DNA of 64,000 bases from an uncultured Eubacterium sp. (GCA_910579145.1 CAJTTQ010000001.1:1-64000); one strand, 5' to 3'; positions 44,245-52,960 are shown, counted from the first letter of the stretch. Made by a program: numbers and translations. Notes: a model not told the origin generated them from the letters alone.

Positions 44245-45888
44245 ATGAAATTAACAGATTTGCAAAACGAAGTATCCGGGGTTTGGGAGGAAAAAGGCTA
44301 TGAGCTTCCGTCATACGACAGGGAGGCCGTGAAAAAGAAGACATCGGAGGCACCGGCCTGGGTTCATTTTGGCGCCGGCAATATCTTCCGCGCGTTCCCG
44401 GCGGAACTTCTCCAGCGGTTATTGAACGCGGGCGAGTACGACAAGGGCGTGATCGTGGCGGAGAGTTTTGACCACGAGATCATTTCCAAAGCCTACAAGC
44501 CGTATGACAGCCTGAGCCTGTCCGTCGTGTTAAAGGCGGATGGCACGATCGAGAAGAAAGTGGTGGGAAGTGTCGTGGAAGCGCTTGTGGCTGATCAGGC
44601 GGAGCCGGCTGATTTCGCGCGGCTGTTCGAAATTTTTGAGAGTCCGTCGCTGCAGATGGCGAGCTTTACGATCACCGAAAAAGGATATAGCATTTACGAC
44701 GGAAAGGGGAACATTCTCCCCGTTGTGGAGGCAGGGTTCCAGGCAAAGCCGGAAGAGCAGGGCCATCTGATGGGGCGTGTGGCGGCTCTCTGCTACCGTA
44801 GGTTCCAGACGTGCGGGGCGCCGCTGGCACTTTCGAGCATGGACAATTGTTCCCATAACGGCGATAAGTTAAAGGCCGGCGTGATGGCATTTGTCGATGC
44901 CTGGATCAAAAACGGAATCGTGGAGCCAGCATTCGGCGATTACATGAAGGATGAGGCAAAAGTTTCGTTCCCGTGGTCGATGATCGATAAGATCACGCCG
45001 CGGCCGGATGAGAATGTAAAGAACATGCTGGAGGCGGATGGGTTTGAGGATACGGAACTGATCATCACGAACCGGAATACGTATACCTCGCCATTTGTCA
45101 ATTCCGAAGAGACGGGGTATCTCGTGATCGAGGACCGCTTCCCGAACGGAAGGCCGCCGCTTGAGAAGGCCGGCATTTTGTTTACAGACCGGGAGACGGT
45201 GGACAAGGTGGAAAAAATGAAGGTATGTACATGCCTGAACCCGCTCCACACCGCGCTGGCCATTTACGGATGCCTGCTCTCTTACACGTCCATCCATGAG
45301 GAGATGGAAGACGCGCAGTTATCGGCGCTGATCGAGAAGATGTGTTATCAGGAGGGGATGCCGGTCGTGGTAGATCCCGGTATCATCGATCCGAAGGAGT
45401 TCGCGGACGCCGTTTTGCGCCTGCGCCTCCCGAATCCGTTCATGCCGGATTCTCCGCAGCGCATCGTCACCGATACGTCACAGAAACTTCCGATCCGTTT
45501 TGGCGAGACGATCAAGGCCTATGAGGCGAGTGAGTCATTACAGGTGGATTCCCTGACGCTGATCCCGCTCGTCCTTGCCGGGTGGTGCCGCTATCTGATG
45601 GGAGTGGACGACGAAGGGAAGCCGTTTGAGCAGAGTTCGGATCCGAGACTCGATGAGGTGAAGAAATATGTGGCGGATGTCAGGCTGGGGGAAGATGCCG
45701 ATGAACATCCAATGGATGTTCATCCGATGGATGTACATAAGGTACTTCAGCCGATCCTGTCAGATGAGACGATCTTTGCGGTCAATTTGTATGACGCGGG
45801 GCTCGGTGAGAAGGTCGAGGGCATGTTCGCGGAACTGACGGCCGGTACGGGTGCCGTGCGGGCGACGCTTCTGAAATATACGGCGTAA
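44245..45888 (+). CDS. uxuB: Fructuronate reductase (mannitol dehydrogenase family)
   Basis: A 547-residue NAD-dependent oxidoreductase, most likely reducing D-fructuronate to D-mannonate for UxuA. The Rossmann start is WVHFGAGNIFRAF near residue 36. The central SSMDNCSHNGDK and the catalytic Lys-type segment around KVCTCLNPLHTALAIYGC are characteristic of the family. AAGAGGTAGATC supports the ATG. Near the C-terminus a tandem 15-base repeat encodes HPMDV twice. No uronate isomerase (uxaC) lies in the window. Mannitol dehydrogenase activity is less likely given the neighbours. Confidence 0.88.
   Translation: MKLTDLQNEVSGVWEEKGYELPSYDREAVKKKTSEAPAWVHFGAGNIFRAFPAELLQRLLNAGEYDKGVIVAESFDHEIISKAYKPYDSLSLSVVLKADGTIEKKVVGSVVEALVADQAEPADFARLFEIFESPSLQMASFTITEKGYSIYDGKGNILPVVEAGFQAKPEEQGHLMGRVAALCYRRFQTCGAPLALSSMDNCSHNGDKLKAGVMAFVDAWIKNGIVEPAFGDYMKDEAKVSFPWSMIDKITPRPDENVKNMLEADGFEDTELIITNRNTYTSPFVNSEETGYLVIEDRFPNGRPPLEKAGILFTDRETVDKVEKMKVCTCLNPLHTALAIYGCLLSYTSIHEEMEDAQLSALIEKMCYQEGMPVVVDPGIIDPKEFADAVLRLRLPNPFMPDSPQRIVTDTSQKLPIRFGETIKAYEASESLQVDSLTLIPLVLAGWCRYLMGVDDEGKPFEQSSDPRLDEVKKYVADVRLGEDADEHPMDVHPMDVHKVLQPILSDETIFAVNLYDAGLGEKVEGMFAELTAGTGAVRATLLKYTA
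45706..45735 (+). repeat. Tandem 15-bp duplication inside uxuB
   Basis: CATCCAATGGATGTT is followed directly by CATCCGATGGATGTA, in frame, giving HPMDV twice. Each unit is itself near-palindromic (CATCC/GGATG). Two mismatches separate the copies. Confidence 0.9.
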
Positions 45889-45894
45889 ATATAC

Positions 45895-45941
45895 AAAAAA
45901 CATCGCTTTTCCACGGTTTGTACGTGGGGGCGATGTTTTTT
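45895..45941. terminator. Bidirectional terminator between uxuB and the antitoxin gene
   Basis: AAAAAACATCGC (45895-45906) pairs with GCGATGTTTTTT (45930-45941). The A and T tracts on both sides allow termination of uxuB and of the convergent antitoxin gene. Confidence 0.9.
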
Positions 45942-46198
45942 CATGTGTCGTCTTCTACTTCTATGAGTTCGTGCTGTTGTCCTTTCCCGGAAGAAAGCTG
46001 GGCAATTCCCCGATCGATCATGGCAAGATATTCGGCATTTTGGAATGCTTTCATGATCTGATTATATTTTTCCAAACTTAAAATGACCACATTTTTCTCG
46101 TCTTTTCGGGTAACAATGACGGTTTCGTTGTGATCGGTCACTTCATCACAGTAAGATTTCAAATTATTTCTAATAGTAGAATAATTTACTGCTAACAT
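45941..46198 (-). CDS. Phd/YefM-family antitoxin without a partner toxin
   Basis: An 85-residue protein with the Phd/YefM fold: the N-terminal DNA-binding part AVNYSTIRNNLKSYCDEV, the strand TVIVTRKDEKNVVILSLEKY, and a charged C-terminal tail of the kind that wraps a toxin. The RelE/YoeB or Doc toxin that normally follows is absent: downstream on this strand is the terminator and the convergent uxuB. Upstream is an inverted repeat around its start, fitting autoregulation. It may be an orphan antitoxin or a stand-alone repressor. Confidence 0.85.
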   Translation of the reverse strand: MLAVNYSTIRNNLKSYCDEVTDHNETVIVTRKDEKNVVILSLEKYNQIMKAFQNAEYLAMIDRGIAQLSSGKGQQHELIEVEDDT

Positions 46199-46237
46199 AA
46201 TATCATCTTTTTTTTCATTTTATGATAATATTATGTT
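46194..46237 (-). promoter_or_regulatory. Inverted repeat at the antitoxin start, likely operator
   Basis: AACATAATATCAT (46194-46206) mirrors ATGATAATATTATGTT (46222-46237), imperfectly by three bases, around a T-rich centre. It covers the antitoxin start codon and upstream region, the usual place for Phd/YefM autoregulation. Confidence 0.55.
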
Positions 46238-46281
46238 CCTGTCAATGGAAATCAGACCTGTTGTTGTACGTATTACTTTTT

Positions 46282-47058
46282 TCAAGCCAATTCCGATTTC
46301 ATGATCCCGAGCGCGTTTTTCTCCAGCCGGGATACCTGCGCCTGCGAAATGTGGATCTCTTCGGCCACCTCCATCTGTGTTTTCCCCTGGAAATAGCGGA
46401 GGTCAATGATATTTTTCTCCCGCTCCGGCAGTGACTTCATCGCTTCCTGCAGGGAAATCATTTCTACCCATGTAGACTCTTTGTTTTTCGTGTCGCTGAT
46501 CTGATCCATGATATATAACGTATCGCCGCCCTCGGAGTACACGGGTTCATAGAGCGAGACCGGACTTTGGATCGCGTCGAGCGCGAAAACGATATCCTCT
46601 GCCGGCACATCCAGTTCCTTGGCGATGTCTTCGATCGTGGGCTCGTGGTCGGTCCGTTTCATCATCGCCTCTTTCGTGTAGATCGCTTTGTAGGCGATGT
46701 CGCGCAGCGAGCGGCTCACGCGGATCGAGTTGTTGTCGCGCAGGAAGCGGCGCACTTCTCCAATGATCATCGGAACCGCGTACGTACTGAACTTTACGTT
46801 CATCGTGACGTCAAAGTTGTCGATCGCTTTGATCAGGCCGATGCAGCCGATCTGAAACAGGTCGTCGATGTTTTCATTCGCATTCGTAAAGCGCTGGATG
46901 ATGCTGAGGACGAGACGGAGATTTCCCTTGATGTACGTTTCCCTGGCCTGTTTGTTCCCTTTGGCAATCTCCTGGAACAATGTTTCTTTTTCCTCTTCGC
47001 TCAAGAGCGGAAGTTTACTCGTATTTACGCCGCATATTTCAACTTTATATTGTGCCAT
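46282..47058 (-). CDS. sigG: Sporulation sigma factor sigma-G
   Basis: A 258-residue sigma-70-family factor for late forespore genes. The N-terminal signature YKVEICGVNTSKLP is diagnostic of sigma-G. Region 2 includes NLRLVLSIIQRF, DLFQIGCIGLIKAIDNFD and FSTYAVPMIIGEVRRFLRD, region 3 is PTIEDIAKELDVP, and the region 4 helix-turn-helix is KTQMEVAEEIHISQAQVSRLE. The length matches the family (about 260). The start at 47058 follows GAGGT by seven bases; the longer frame adds 29 unrelated residues. The gene stands alone, divergent from ylmC/ymxH, as in many Clostridia. Confidence 0.95.
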   Translation of the reverse strand: MAQYKVEICGVNTSKLPLLSEEEKETLFQEIAKGNKQARETYIKGNLRLVLSIIQRFTNANENIDDLFQIGCIGLIKAIDNFDVTMNVKFSTYAVPMIIGEVRRFLRDNNSIRVSRSLRDIAYKAIYTKEAMMKRTDHEPTIEDIAKELDVPAEDIVFALDAIQSPVSLYEPVYSEGGDTLYIMDQISDTKNKESTWVEMISLQEAMKSLPEREKNIIDLRYFQGKTQMEVAEEIHISQAQVSRLEKNALGIMKSELA

Positions 47059-47176
47059 GTCAGATACCTCGCCAAAAAGATTTAAAGATTTTTCTAAGAG
47101 ATATTTTGCGCATAAACGAATGAAATATTCCCCGGCCACATACATTTATAAAAATAAATTTTGCGTGGTTTTGACA

Positions 47177-47431
47177 ATGCGGATTTGCGATCTCAGGGAA
47201 AAAGAAGTCATCAATGTGTGCGACGGGGAGAGGCTCGGTTATGTGGAGGATATGATCTTTGATCTGTGCAAGGGGTGTATCAGCCATATCATCGTGCCCG
47301 GCCCGTGCAAGTTTTTCGGGATATTTGGCAGGGAGGAAGAGTTTATCATCGACCTCTCGTGTATCCGGCAGATCGGGGCCGACGTGATCTTAGTGGAGAT
47401 CTCGGTAGAGCGGGCCAGAAAAAAGTGCTGA
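47177..47431 (+). CDS. YlmC/YmxH-family sporulation protein (PRC-barrel)
   Basis: An 84-residue protein with a PRC-barrel-like fold: MRICDLREKEVINVCDGERL, then LGYVEDMIFDLCKG, then the FFGIFGREEEFIIDL strand pair. Family members are conserved in spore formers and usually lie near sigG or sigE; their action is not known. The start at ATG 47177 matches the family N-terminus, though no good ribosome binding site is visible. The upstream extension of the frame is antisense to sigG. It is 118 bases from the divergent sigG start. Confidence 0.88.
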   Translation: MRICDLREKEVINVCDGERLGYVEDMIFDLCKGCISHIIVPGPCKFFGIFGREEEFIIDLSCIRQIGADVILVEISVERARKKC

Positions 47432-47447
47432 GAAACGAAAAAAACAC

Positions 47448-47476
47448 TTTACGGCGGGGGCATTTTCGATTATGAT
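47448..47476 (+). promoter_or_regulatory. Promoter of the nrdR leader
   Basis: TTTACG (47448-47453), a 17-base spacer and TATGAT (47471-47476). It would start a transcript with a leader of about 155 bases before nrdR. Confidence 0.6.
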
Positions 47477-47550
47477 AGTAGTGGTTTAAAAATAGAACGT
47501 GCGCAGGAAAAGCAGGAGTGGGCGATCCCATCTGGCGGAAATGAGGTAAG

Positions 47551-47581
47551 TGTGGATGGGCGCCAGAGCCGCCTATCCACA
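47551..47581 (+). other. Stem-loop covering the nrdR leader-ORF start
   Basis: TGTGGATGGGCG (47551-47562) pairs with CGCCTATCCACA (47570-47581), 12 bp with one G-U. It encloses the ATG at 47556 and could control access to the leader ORF. There is no T-run, so it is not a terminator. Confidence 0.6.
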
Positions 47582-47636
47582 ACATGATTTTTATTCATGT
47601 GGGAAGAACGCAAAAAACAGCGCGGAAATGAGGTAA
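47556..47636 (+). CDS. Possible 26-codon leader peptide before nrdR
   Basis: An ATG at 47556, nine bases after GAGGTAAGTG, opens a 26-codon frame (begins MGARAAYPQH, ends NSAEMR) that stops at 47636, three bases before the nrdR ATG at 47640. Its last codons ATG AGG TAA are themselves the nrdR ribosome binding region, so translation of the two would be coupled. The 15-base string GCGGAAATGAGGTAA occurs twice, at 47535-47549 before this frame and at 47622-47636 before nrdR. Too short for certainty; no homologue recalled. Confidence 0.4.
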   Translation: MGARAAYPQHDFYSCGKNAKNSAEMR

Positions 47637-47639
47637 ATT

Positions 47640-48095
47640 ATGAAATGTCCATTTTGCGGAGAAGAAAATACGAAGGTGATCGATTCCAGACCGGCGGATG
47701 ATAACAATTCCATCCGCCGGAGAAGACAGTGTGAGAAGTGCAGCAAGCGGTTTACCACCTATGAGAAACTCGAGACGATCCCTCTTATCGTCATTAAAAA
47801 GGATATGGTCAGGGAGGTGTACGACCGCTCAAAGATCGAGCAGGGGATTTTCCGTTCGTGTACGAAACTGCCGATTTCTGTCGATCAGATCAATGGGGTT
47901 GTAGATAGTATTGAGACGGAAATATTTAATCTCGGCGAGAAAGAGGTGTCCAGCCAGTGTATCGGAGAGATCGTGATGGCGCGCCTCAAAGACGTTCATC
48001 CGGTCGCTTACGTGAGGTTCGCCTCTATTTACCGTGAATTTAAAGACGTCAATACATTTATGGATGAGATCAAAAAAATACTGGACAACCAGTAA
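47640..48095 (+). CDS. nrdR: Transcriptional repressor NrdR
   Basis: A 151-residue repressor of ribonucleotide reductase genes. The zinc ribbon is CPFCGE...CEKCSKRFTTYE (Cys at 3, 6, 31, 34), followed by an ATP-cone (about 45-140, with VIKKDMVREVYDRSKIEQGI). It senses dATP/ATP and binds NrdR boxes. The length is standard. GAGG eight bases upstream supports the start. It is followed 55 bases later by the YifB-like gene. No NrdR box was recognised in its own leader. Confidence 0.97.
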   Translation: MKCPFCGEENTKVIDSRPADDNNSIRRRRQCEKCSKRFTTYEKLETIPLIVIKKDMVREVYDRSKIEQGIFRSCTKLPISVDQINGVVDSIETEIFNLGEKEVSSQCIGEIVMARLKDVHPVAYVRFASIYREFKDVNTFMDEIKKILDNQ

Positions 48096-48150
48096 GGACG
48101 GGTGCTATACTGAAGACAGGTGGTTTTCTCCTTCGAGAGAGGAGAAAGAG

Positions 48151-49716
48151 ATGTATAGTAAAGTATTTAGTGCCGGGCTGAGCGGCCTTGAGGCACATGT
48201 GATCCAGGTGGAGGCAGACGTATCAAATGGCCTGCCTGTTTTTCAGATGGTGGGAGTGCTGGCTTCGGCTGTGAAAGAAGCCAGGGAGAGGGTGCGCATC
48301 GCGCTGCAAAACGCGGGGTACCGCTTTCCGGCAAAGCGGATCACCATTAACCTCTCACCGGCAGATCTGCGAAAAAATGGTTCGGGATTTGACCTGCCCA
48401 TCGCTATCTCATTACTTGCCGCATTCGGCATGATTCCAGGGGAAAAACTAAATAAGGTACTAGTGGTCGGGGAACTCGGTCTGGACGGAACGGTAGACGG
48501 TATCCGCGGCACGCTTTCGATGGCTGTCATGGGGAAAAAAGAGGGGTTTCACACGCTTGTTTTGCCGCAGGAAAATGCGGCGGAAGCCGGACTTGTCGAC
48601 GGAATGCGCGTCGTCGGCGTGGAGACCATTTCCGAGGCGATCGACTACATACGGACGGGAGCGGTGGTACACCGGGAGGCAATTGTCTGTCCTGATGAAA
48701 GAAAACAGGGGGATCTGTATGACGGGGAGCCGGATTTCAGTGAGATCTACGGTCAGGAGAGAGTTAAACAGGCATTGGAAACGGCGGTCAGCGGAGGGCA
48801 TAATGTACTGATGATCGGGGCGCCCGGCACGGGAAAGACGATGCTCGCCAGACGGATTCCGGGGATCATGCCCAGACTGTCCAAAGAGGAGGCGCTCGAA
48901 CTTACGAAAATATACAGTGTAGCCGGTATGCTGCGCGGTGATGCTTCCGTGATGAGCCGCCGGCCGTTTCGCGCGCCGCACCACACGGTTACGCCGGCCG
49001 CGCTGGCCGGCGGTGGACGGGAGCCGTTTCCGGGAGAAGTCACGCTCGCGCACCACGGCGTGCTCTTTTTGGACGAGCTGCCCGAGTTTCGGAGAAACAC
49101 ACTGGAAATTTTGCGCCAGCCGATGGAGGAGGGAAAGATCCAGCTGTCAAGGCTTGGGAAATGCTACGAATACCCGGCAAAAATGACAGTAGTCGGCGCG
49201 ATGAACCCGTGTAAATGCGGATATTTTCCCGATCTGAACCGGTGCCGCTGTACGCTCGGGCAGGTGCAGGGGTATCTCTCCCGGCTGAGCGAGCCGCTGC
49301 TCGACCGCATCGACATCTGTGTCGAGACTGAGCGGCAGGAAGGGTTGTTTGGGGGAGAGCGCGGGGAGGACAGCGCGCATATCAGACAGCGGATCGTGCG
49401 GACGAGACAGATCCAAAAGGAGCGCTATAGCGGGGAAAGGATCGAATTAAATAGTGAACTAGGTGGACATCTGCTCGAAAAATACTGTTTTTTAAATAAG
49501 AAGGAGAGGCGGCTGTTAGAGGAGCTCGTGAAGCGCACCGGCGTTTCTCCGCGCGGTGTGCAGCGTTTGCTCCGGGTGGCGCGCACGCTTGCCGATATGA
49601 AAGAGAAGGAGCGGATCGGGGAAGGGGAACTTCTGGAAGCTTCGGCGTATAAAGTAGTCAGCCATAAGTACTGGACAAGCGCGGATGTGTATGACGGGGA
49701 AAGGATGCGGGGGTGA
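48151..49716 (+). CDS. comM: YifB/ComM-family Mg-chelatase-like AAA+ ATPase
   Basis: A 521-residue hexameric helicase-like ATPase; ComM of this family aids branch migration during natural transformation. The N-terminal ChlI-type domain (about 1-175, VFSAGLSGLEAHVIQVEADV) is followed by the AAA+ core: Walker A GAPGTGKT near 230, Walker B VLFLDELPEF near 310, and the arginine finger region. A Cys motif NPCKCGY...CRC is present near 355. The C-terminal Mg-chelatase helical domain ends the protein. AGAGGAGAAAGAG precedes ATG 48151. It is followed by dprA, so two DNA-uptake/recombination genes are adjacent. Confidence 0.95.
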   Translation: MYSKVFSAGLSGLEAHVIQVEADVSNGLPVFQMVGVLASAVKEARERVRIALQNAGYRFPAKRITINLSPADLRKNGSGFDLPIAISLLAAFGMIPGEKLNKVLVVGELGLDGTVDGIRGTLSMAVMGKKEGFHTLVLPQENAAEAGLVDGMRVVGVETISEAIDYIRTGAVVHREAIVCPDERKQGDLYDGEPDFSEIYGQERVKQALETAVSGGHNVLMIGAPGTGKTMLARRIPGIMPRLSKEEALELTKIYSVAGMLRGDASVMSRRPFRAPHHTVTPAALAGGGREPFPGEVTLAHHGVLFLDELPEFRRNTLEILRQPMEEGKIQLSRLGKCYEYPAKMTVVGAMNPCKCGYFPDLNRCRCTLGQVQGYLSRLSEPLLDRIDICVETERQEGLFGGERGEDSAHIRQRIVRTRQIQKERYSGERIELNSELGGHLLEKYCFLNKKERRLLEELVKRTGVSPRGVQRLLRVARTLADMKEKERIGEGELLEASAYKVVSHKYWTSADVYDGERMRG

Positions 49717-49720
49717 CGAC

Positions 49721-50809
49721 GTGACAAGAGAGGAATACGAATTCTGGCTTTGCGGCATTCAGGGAATCGGCGTCAAAAAACTTTTGAAACTTCTGCAGGA
49801 ATTTCCGACTGCGGAGGAGATTTTTGCCGCGCCAGAAGAGAGGCTTCACAAAGTTTCAGGAATAACTCAGAAGGATGTACATAATATAGTGGAAAGCAGG
49901 AAAAAATACAACCCCGTGTATTGGAACAAATTGCTGTCATCGTATCAATTGAAATGCGCGGGGTTCTTTTCCCACGAGTATCCGCGGGAATGCCGGCATC
50001 TGCACCAGCCGCCGAAACGGTTATTTTACCGGGGAAACATGCCGGTGGAACGGTTCCGGGTGGCCGTCGTCGGAGCGAGGGACTGCTCACTGTATGGCCG
50101 TGAGACGGCGCGCGATTTTTCGGCATTCCTGTCGGCAAACGGCGTCGCGGTCATTAGCGGACTCGCGCGGGGCATCGACGGCTGGGCGCATCAGGGGGCG
50201 CTAGAAGGGGGCGGAACGACGTATGCCGTTCTCGGCAACAGCGCGGAGATCTGCTATCCCAAAGAGCATGAACGCCTGTACCACAGCATCATCCGGCACG
50301 GCGGCGGGATCCTCTCGGAATATCCGCCGGGGACGGAGGCGAGGCCGTCCTATTTTCCCATGCGTAACCGGATCATCGGCGCCTTGTCAGACGGAGTCCT
50401 CGTGGTGGAAGCGAGAGCGAAAAGTGGTTCGCTCATCACAGCCGACCTGGCACTCGAGCTGGGGAAGGAAGTTTTTGTTATTCCCGGCAGGGTCAGGGAT
50501 GCGCTCAGCGAGGGCTGTAACAACCTGATCAAGCAGGGGGCATGCCTTGTCACAGAGCCAGGAGAAATACTGGATTGTCTCGGGATCGTTCCAGATGGCG
50601 GGAGGAAAAATTTGAGAAATTTGAATATTCGGCTTGAAACGAAAGAAAAAATGGTGTATGATAGTGTAAGTTTTGAGCCAAAACATATCAGTGTACTCGC
50701 AGAGGAGCAAAAGATGGAACAGGCGGAAATGATGCGTTGTCTGCTGACACTTTTGAAATATGGGATGATTCGCGAGATCGGGAATCATTATTATGTGAAA
50801 AGGAATTAA
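49721..50809 (+). CDS. dprA: DNA-processing protein DprA
   Basis: A 362-residue single-strand DNA-binding, RecA-loading protein. An N-terminal helix-hairpin region (GIQGIGVKKLLKLLQEF) precedes the extended Rossmann fold (about 85-300), with GARDCSLYG, SGLARGIDGWAHQGAL, PPGTEARPSYFPMRNRII and SGSLITADLALE. A C-terminal winged-helix (about 305-362) is present. The start is GTG 49721, four bases after GGGGGTGA and five bases beyond the comM stop. topA follows 15 bases after its stop, the usual dprA-topA order of Firmicutes. Confidence 0.96.
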   Translation: MTREEYEFWLCGIQGIGVKKLLKLLQEFPTAEEIFAAPEERLHKVSGITQKDVHNIVESRKKYNPVYWNKLLSSYQLKCAGFFSHEYPRECRHLHQPPKRLFYRGNMPVERFRVAVVGARDCSLYGRETARDFSAFLSANGVAVISGLARGIDGWAHQGALEGGGTTYAVLGNSAEICYPKEHERLYHSIIRHGGGILSEYPPGTEARPSYFPMRNRIIGALSDGVLVVEARAKSGSLITADLALELGKEVFVIPGRVRDALSEGCNNLIKQGACLVTEPGEILDCLGIVPDGGRKNLRNLNIRLETKEKMVYDSVSFEPKHISVLAEEQKMEQAEMMRCLLTLLKYGMIREIGNHYYVKRN

Positions 50810-50824
50810 AGGGGGCTATGTGAG

Positions 50825-52909
50825 ATGGCAAAGAACTTGATAATCGTCGAGTCACCGGCGAAATCGAAAACCATTAAAAAATTTTTGGGAAGCAATTATA
50901 TGGTAGTGGCTTCCAATGGACACGTAAGGGATTTGCCGAAAAGCCAGATGGGTGTCGATTTTGAAAATGATTTCGAGCCAAAATATATCACGATAAGAGG
51001 GAAAGGGGAACTTCTCGCGTCACTTCGGAAAGAGGTAAAAAAGGCCGATAAGGTATATCTGGCGACTGACCCCGACCGCGAAGGGGAGGCGATTTCATGG
51101 CATTTACTCCATGCCCTGAAACTGGATCCGAAAAAAACGAGACGCATCACGTTTAATGAGATCACGAAAAATGCCGTGAGGCAGGCGATCAAGCAGTCCA
51201 GGGAGATCGATATGGATCTCGTGGACGCCCAGCAGGCCAGGCGTGTCCTCGACCGCATGGTCGGGTATTCGATCAGCCCGCTCTTGTGGCAGAAGGTGAA
51301 ACGGGGATTAAGCGCCGGACGCGTACAGTCGGTTGCGCTGCGCATCATTGCCGACCGGGAAGCTGAGATCGACGCGTTTATCCCGAGCGAGTACTGGTCG
51401 CTGGAGGCTTCATTTGCTGTAAAGGGAAGTAAAAAGCCGCTGATCGCGAAGTATTATGGAAATCCGAAAAAACAGGAAAATATTACGAAAGAGGAGATGG
51501 ATCAGATCGTGAGCGCCCTGGAGGGGGCGGAATATGTCGTATCTGATATCAAGAAAGGAGAGCGGACGAAGAAACCGCCCGTACCGTTTACGACGAGTAC
51601 GCTGCAGCAGGAATGTTCCAAAAACCTGAACTTCGCGACACAGAAGACGATGCGTGTGGCGCAGCAGCTTTATGAAGGTGTGGCGGTCAAGGGAAGAGGA
51701 ACCATTGGTCTTATTACGTATCTTAGAACTGATTCTACCCGTATTTCTGAAGAGGCAGACCGTGAGTGCCGGGCGTTTATCCGGGAAAACTATGGAGAAG
51801 AAAATATCGGTACTGCAAATAAGCCCAAAAAGGACGATAAAAAAATACAGGATGCCCATGAGGCCATCCGCCCGACCTATGTCGATCTGACGCCGGCGAT
51901 GGTAAAGGATTCCTTGTCAAGGGAACAGTTCCGGCTGTACCAGATCATATGGAAGCGATTTGTGGCGAGCCGGATGGAGGGGGCCAGATACGAGACGACT
52001 TCCGTGAAAATAGATGCAGGGGAGTACCGTTTTACAAGCTCGGGTTCGAAAATCGTGTTTCCGGGTTTTTTGTCGGTGTACCAAAATGAGGAAGATAAGG
52101 CGGATAACAATGCCGTACTCCATAAGGTGAGCGAGGGGACGGTATTCCACGATGCGGCGCTTGAAGCGGAGCAGCATTTTACACAGCCGCCCGCCCATTA
52201 TACCGAGGCGTCGCTCGTGAAGGCGCTGGAGGAACTGGGGATCGGCCGTCCGAGTACGTATGCGCCTACGATCACGACGCTGATCGCCCGCCGCTATGTG
52301 GCGAAGGAGCAGAAGAACCTGTATCTGTCAGAACTGGGTGATATTGTAAATCAGATCATGACGAGCGCGTTCTCAAGCATCGTTGACGTGAACTTCACGG
52401 CAACGATGGAAATGCTTTTAGACGGCGTGGCAGAGGGGAACGTGGAGTGGAAAAATATAATCAGGAACTTTTATCCCGATTTGGAAAAAGCTGTCAGTCA
52501 CGCGGAACAGGCGCTGGAAAAAATTGAGATTGAGGATGAAGTGACCGATACCATCTGCGAAAACTGCGGCAGGAATATGGTGATCAAATACGGGCCGCAC
52601 GGCAAGTTTCTGGCGTGTCCGGGCTTTCCAGACTGCCGGAATACGAAGCCTTATTTTGAAAAGATTGGTGTCACATGCAATAAATGCGGCGGTGAGATCG
52701 TTATTAAGAAAACGCAGAAGGGCAGACGGTACTATGGGTGTGAGAATTATCCAGAATGTGACGTGATGACCTGGCAGAGGCCCTCGGACAAACGCTGCCC
52801 GAAGTGCGGTAATATGCTGCTTGAAAAGGGAAATAAGCTGGTCTGTGCCGACAGATCCTGCGGCTTTCAGAAAGAAAAGGAGCCGGAATCCGCGGAGGAA
52901 AAGAAATAA
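50825..52909 (+). CDS. topA: DNA topoisomerase I
   Basis: A 694-residue type IA topoisomerase. The TOPRIM start is NLIIVESPAKSKTIKKFLG with acidic DPDREGEAI near 80. The catalytic Tyr299 is in LITYLRTDSTR. Three C-terminal zinc ribbons follow: CENCGRNM...CPGFPDC (about 580), CNKCGGEI...CENYPEC (about 620) and CPKCGNML...CADRSCG (about 660). The length is typical of Clostridia. It is the last of the nrdR-comM-dprA-topA series; the flagellar operon begins about 195 bases later. Confidence 0.97.
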   Translation: MAKNLIIVESPAKSKTIKKFLGSNYMVVASNGHVRDLPKSQMGVDFENDFEPKYITIRGKGELLASLRKEVKKADKVYLATDPDREGEAISWHLLHALKLDPKKTRRITFNEITKNAVRQAIKQSREIDMDLVDAQQARRVLDRMVGYSISPLLWQKVKRGLSAGRVQSVALRIIADREAEIDAFIPSEYWSLEASFAVKGSKKPLIAKYYGNPKKQENITKEEMDQIVSALEGAEYVVSDIKKGERTKKPPVPFTTSTLQQECSKNLNFATQKTMRVAQQLYEGVAVKGRGTIGLITYLRTDSTRISEEADRECRAFIRENYGEENIGTANKPKKDDKKIQDAHEAIRPTYVDLTPAMVKDSLSREQFRLYQIIWKRFVASRMEGARYETTSVKIDAGEYRFTSSGSKIVFPGFLSVYQNEEDKADNNAVLHKVSEGTVFHDAALEAEQHFTQPPAHYTEASLVKALEELGIGRPSTYAPTITTLIARRYVAKEQKNLYLSELGDIVNQIMTSAFSSIVDVNFTATMEMLLDGVAEGNVEWKNIIRNFYPDLEKAVSHAEQALEKIEIEDEVTDTICENCGRNMVIKYGPHGKFLACPGFPDCRNTKPYFEKIGVTCNKCGGEIVIKKTQKGRRYYGCENYPECDVMTWQRPSDKRCPKCGNMLLEKGNKLVCADRSCGFQKEKEPESAEEKK

Positions 52910-52931
52910 TAAACTGCCTGATAAGTAGTAC

Positions 52932-52960
52932 TTGAATTATTTTTTGAACTATGATAAAAT
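52932..52960 (+). promoter_or_regulatory. Promoter of the flagellar operon
   Basis: TTGAAT (52932-52937), a 17-base spacer and TAAAAT (52955-52960) with an extended TGA element in front (52952-52954). It lies about 150 bases before flgB, in the gap after topA, and would start the long flagellar operon as a sigma-A promoter. Confidence 0.68.

Noticed and set aside
45941..46281. Complete toxin-antitoxin pair
   Set aside because: Only the antitoxin is present. No RelE/YoeB/Doc-like frame was found on either side.
46567..47085. 172-residue plus-strand frame antisense to sigG
   Set aside because: It mirrors the conserved sigma-G coding sequence; no start site or family resemblance.
47059..47176. 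Sigma-G or sigma-F promoters between sigG and ylmC/ymxH
   Set aside because: Candidates such as TGTATG followed by CATTCGT on the minus strand miss key -10 positions; too weak to list.
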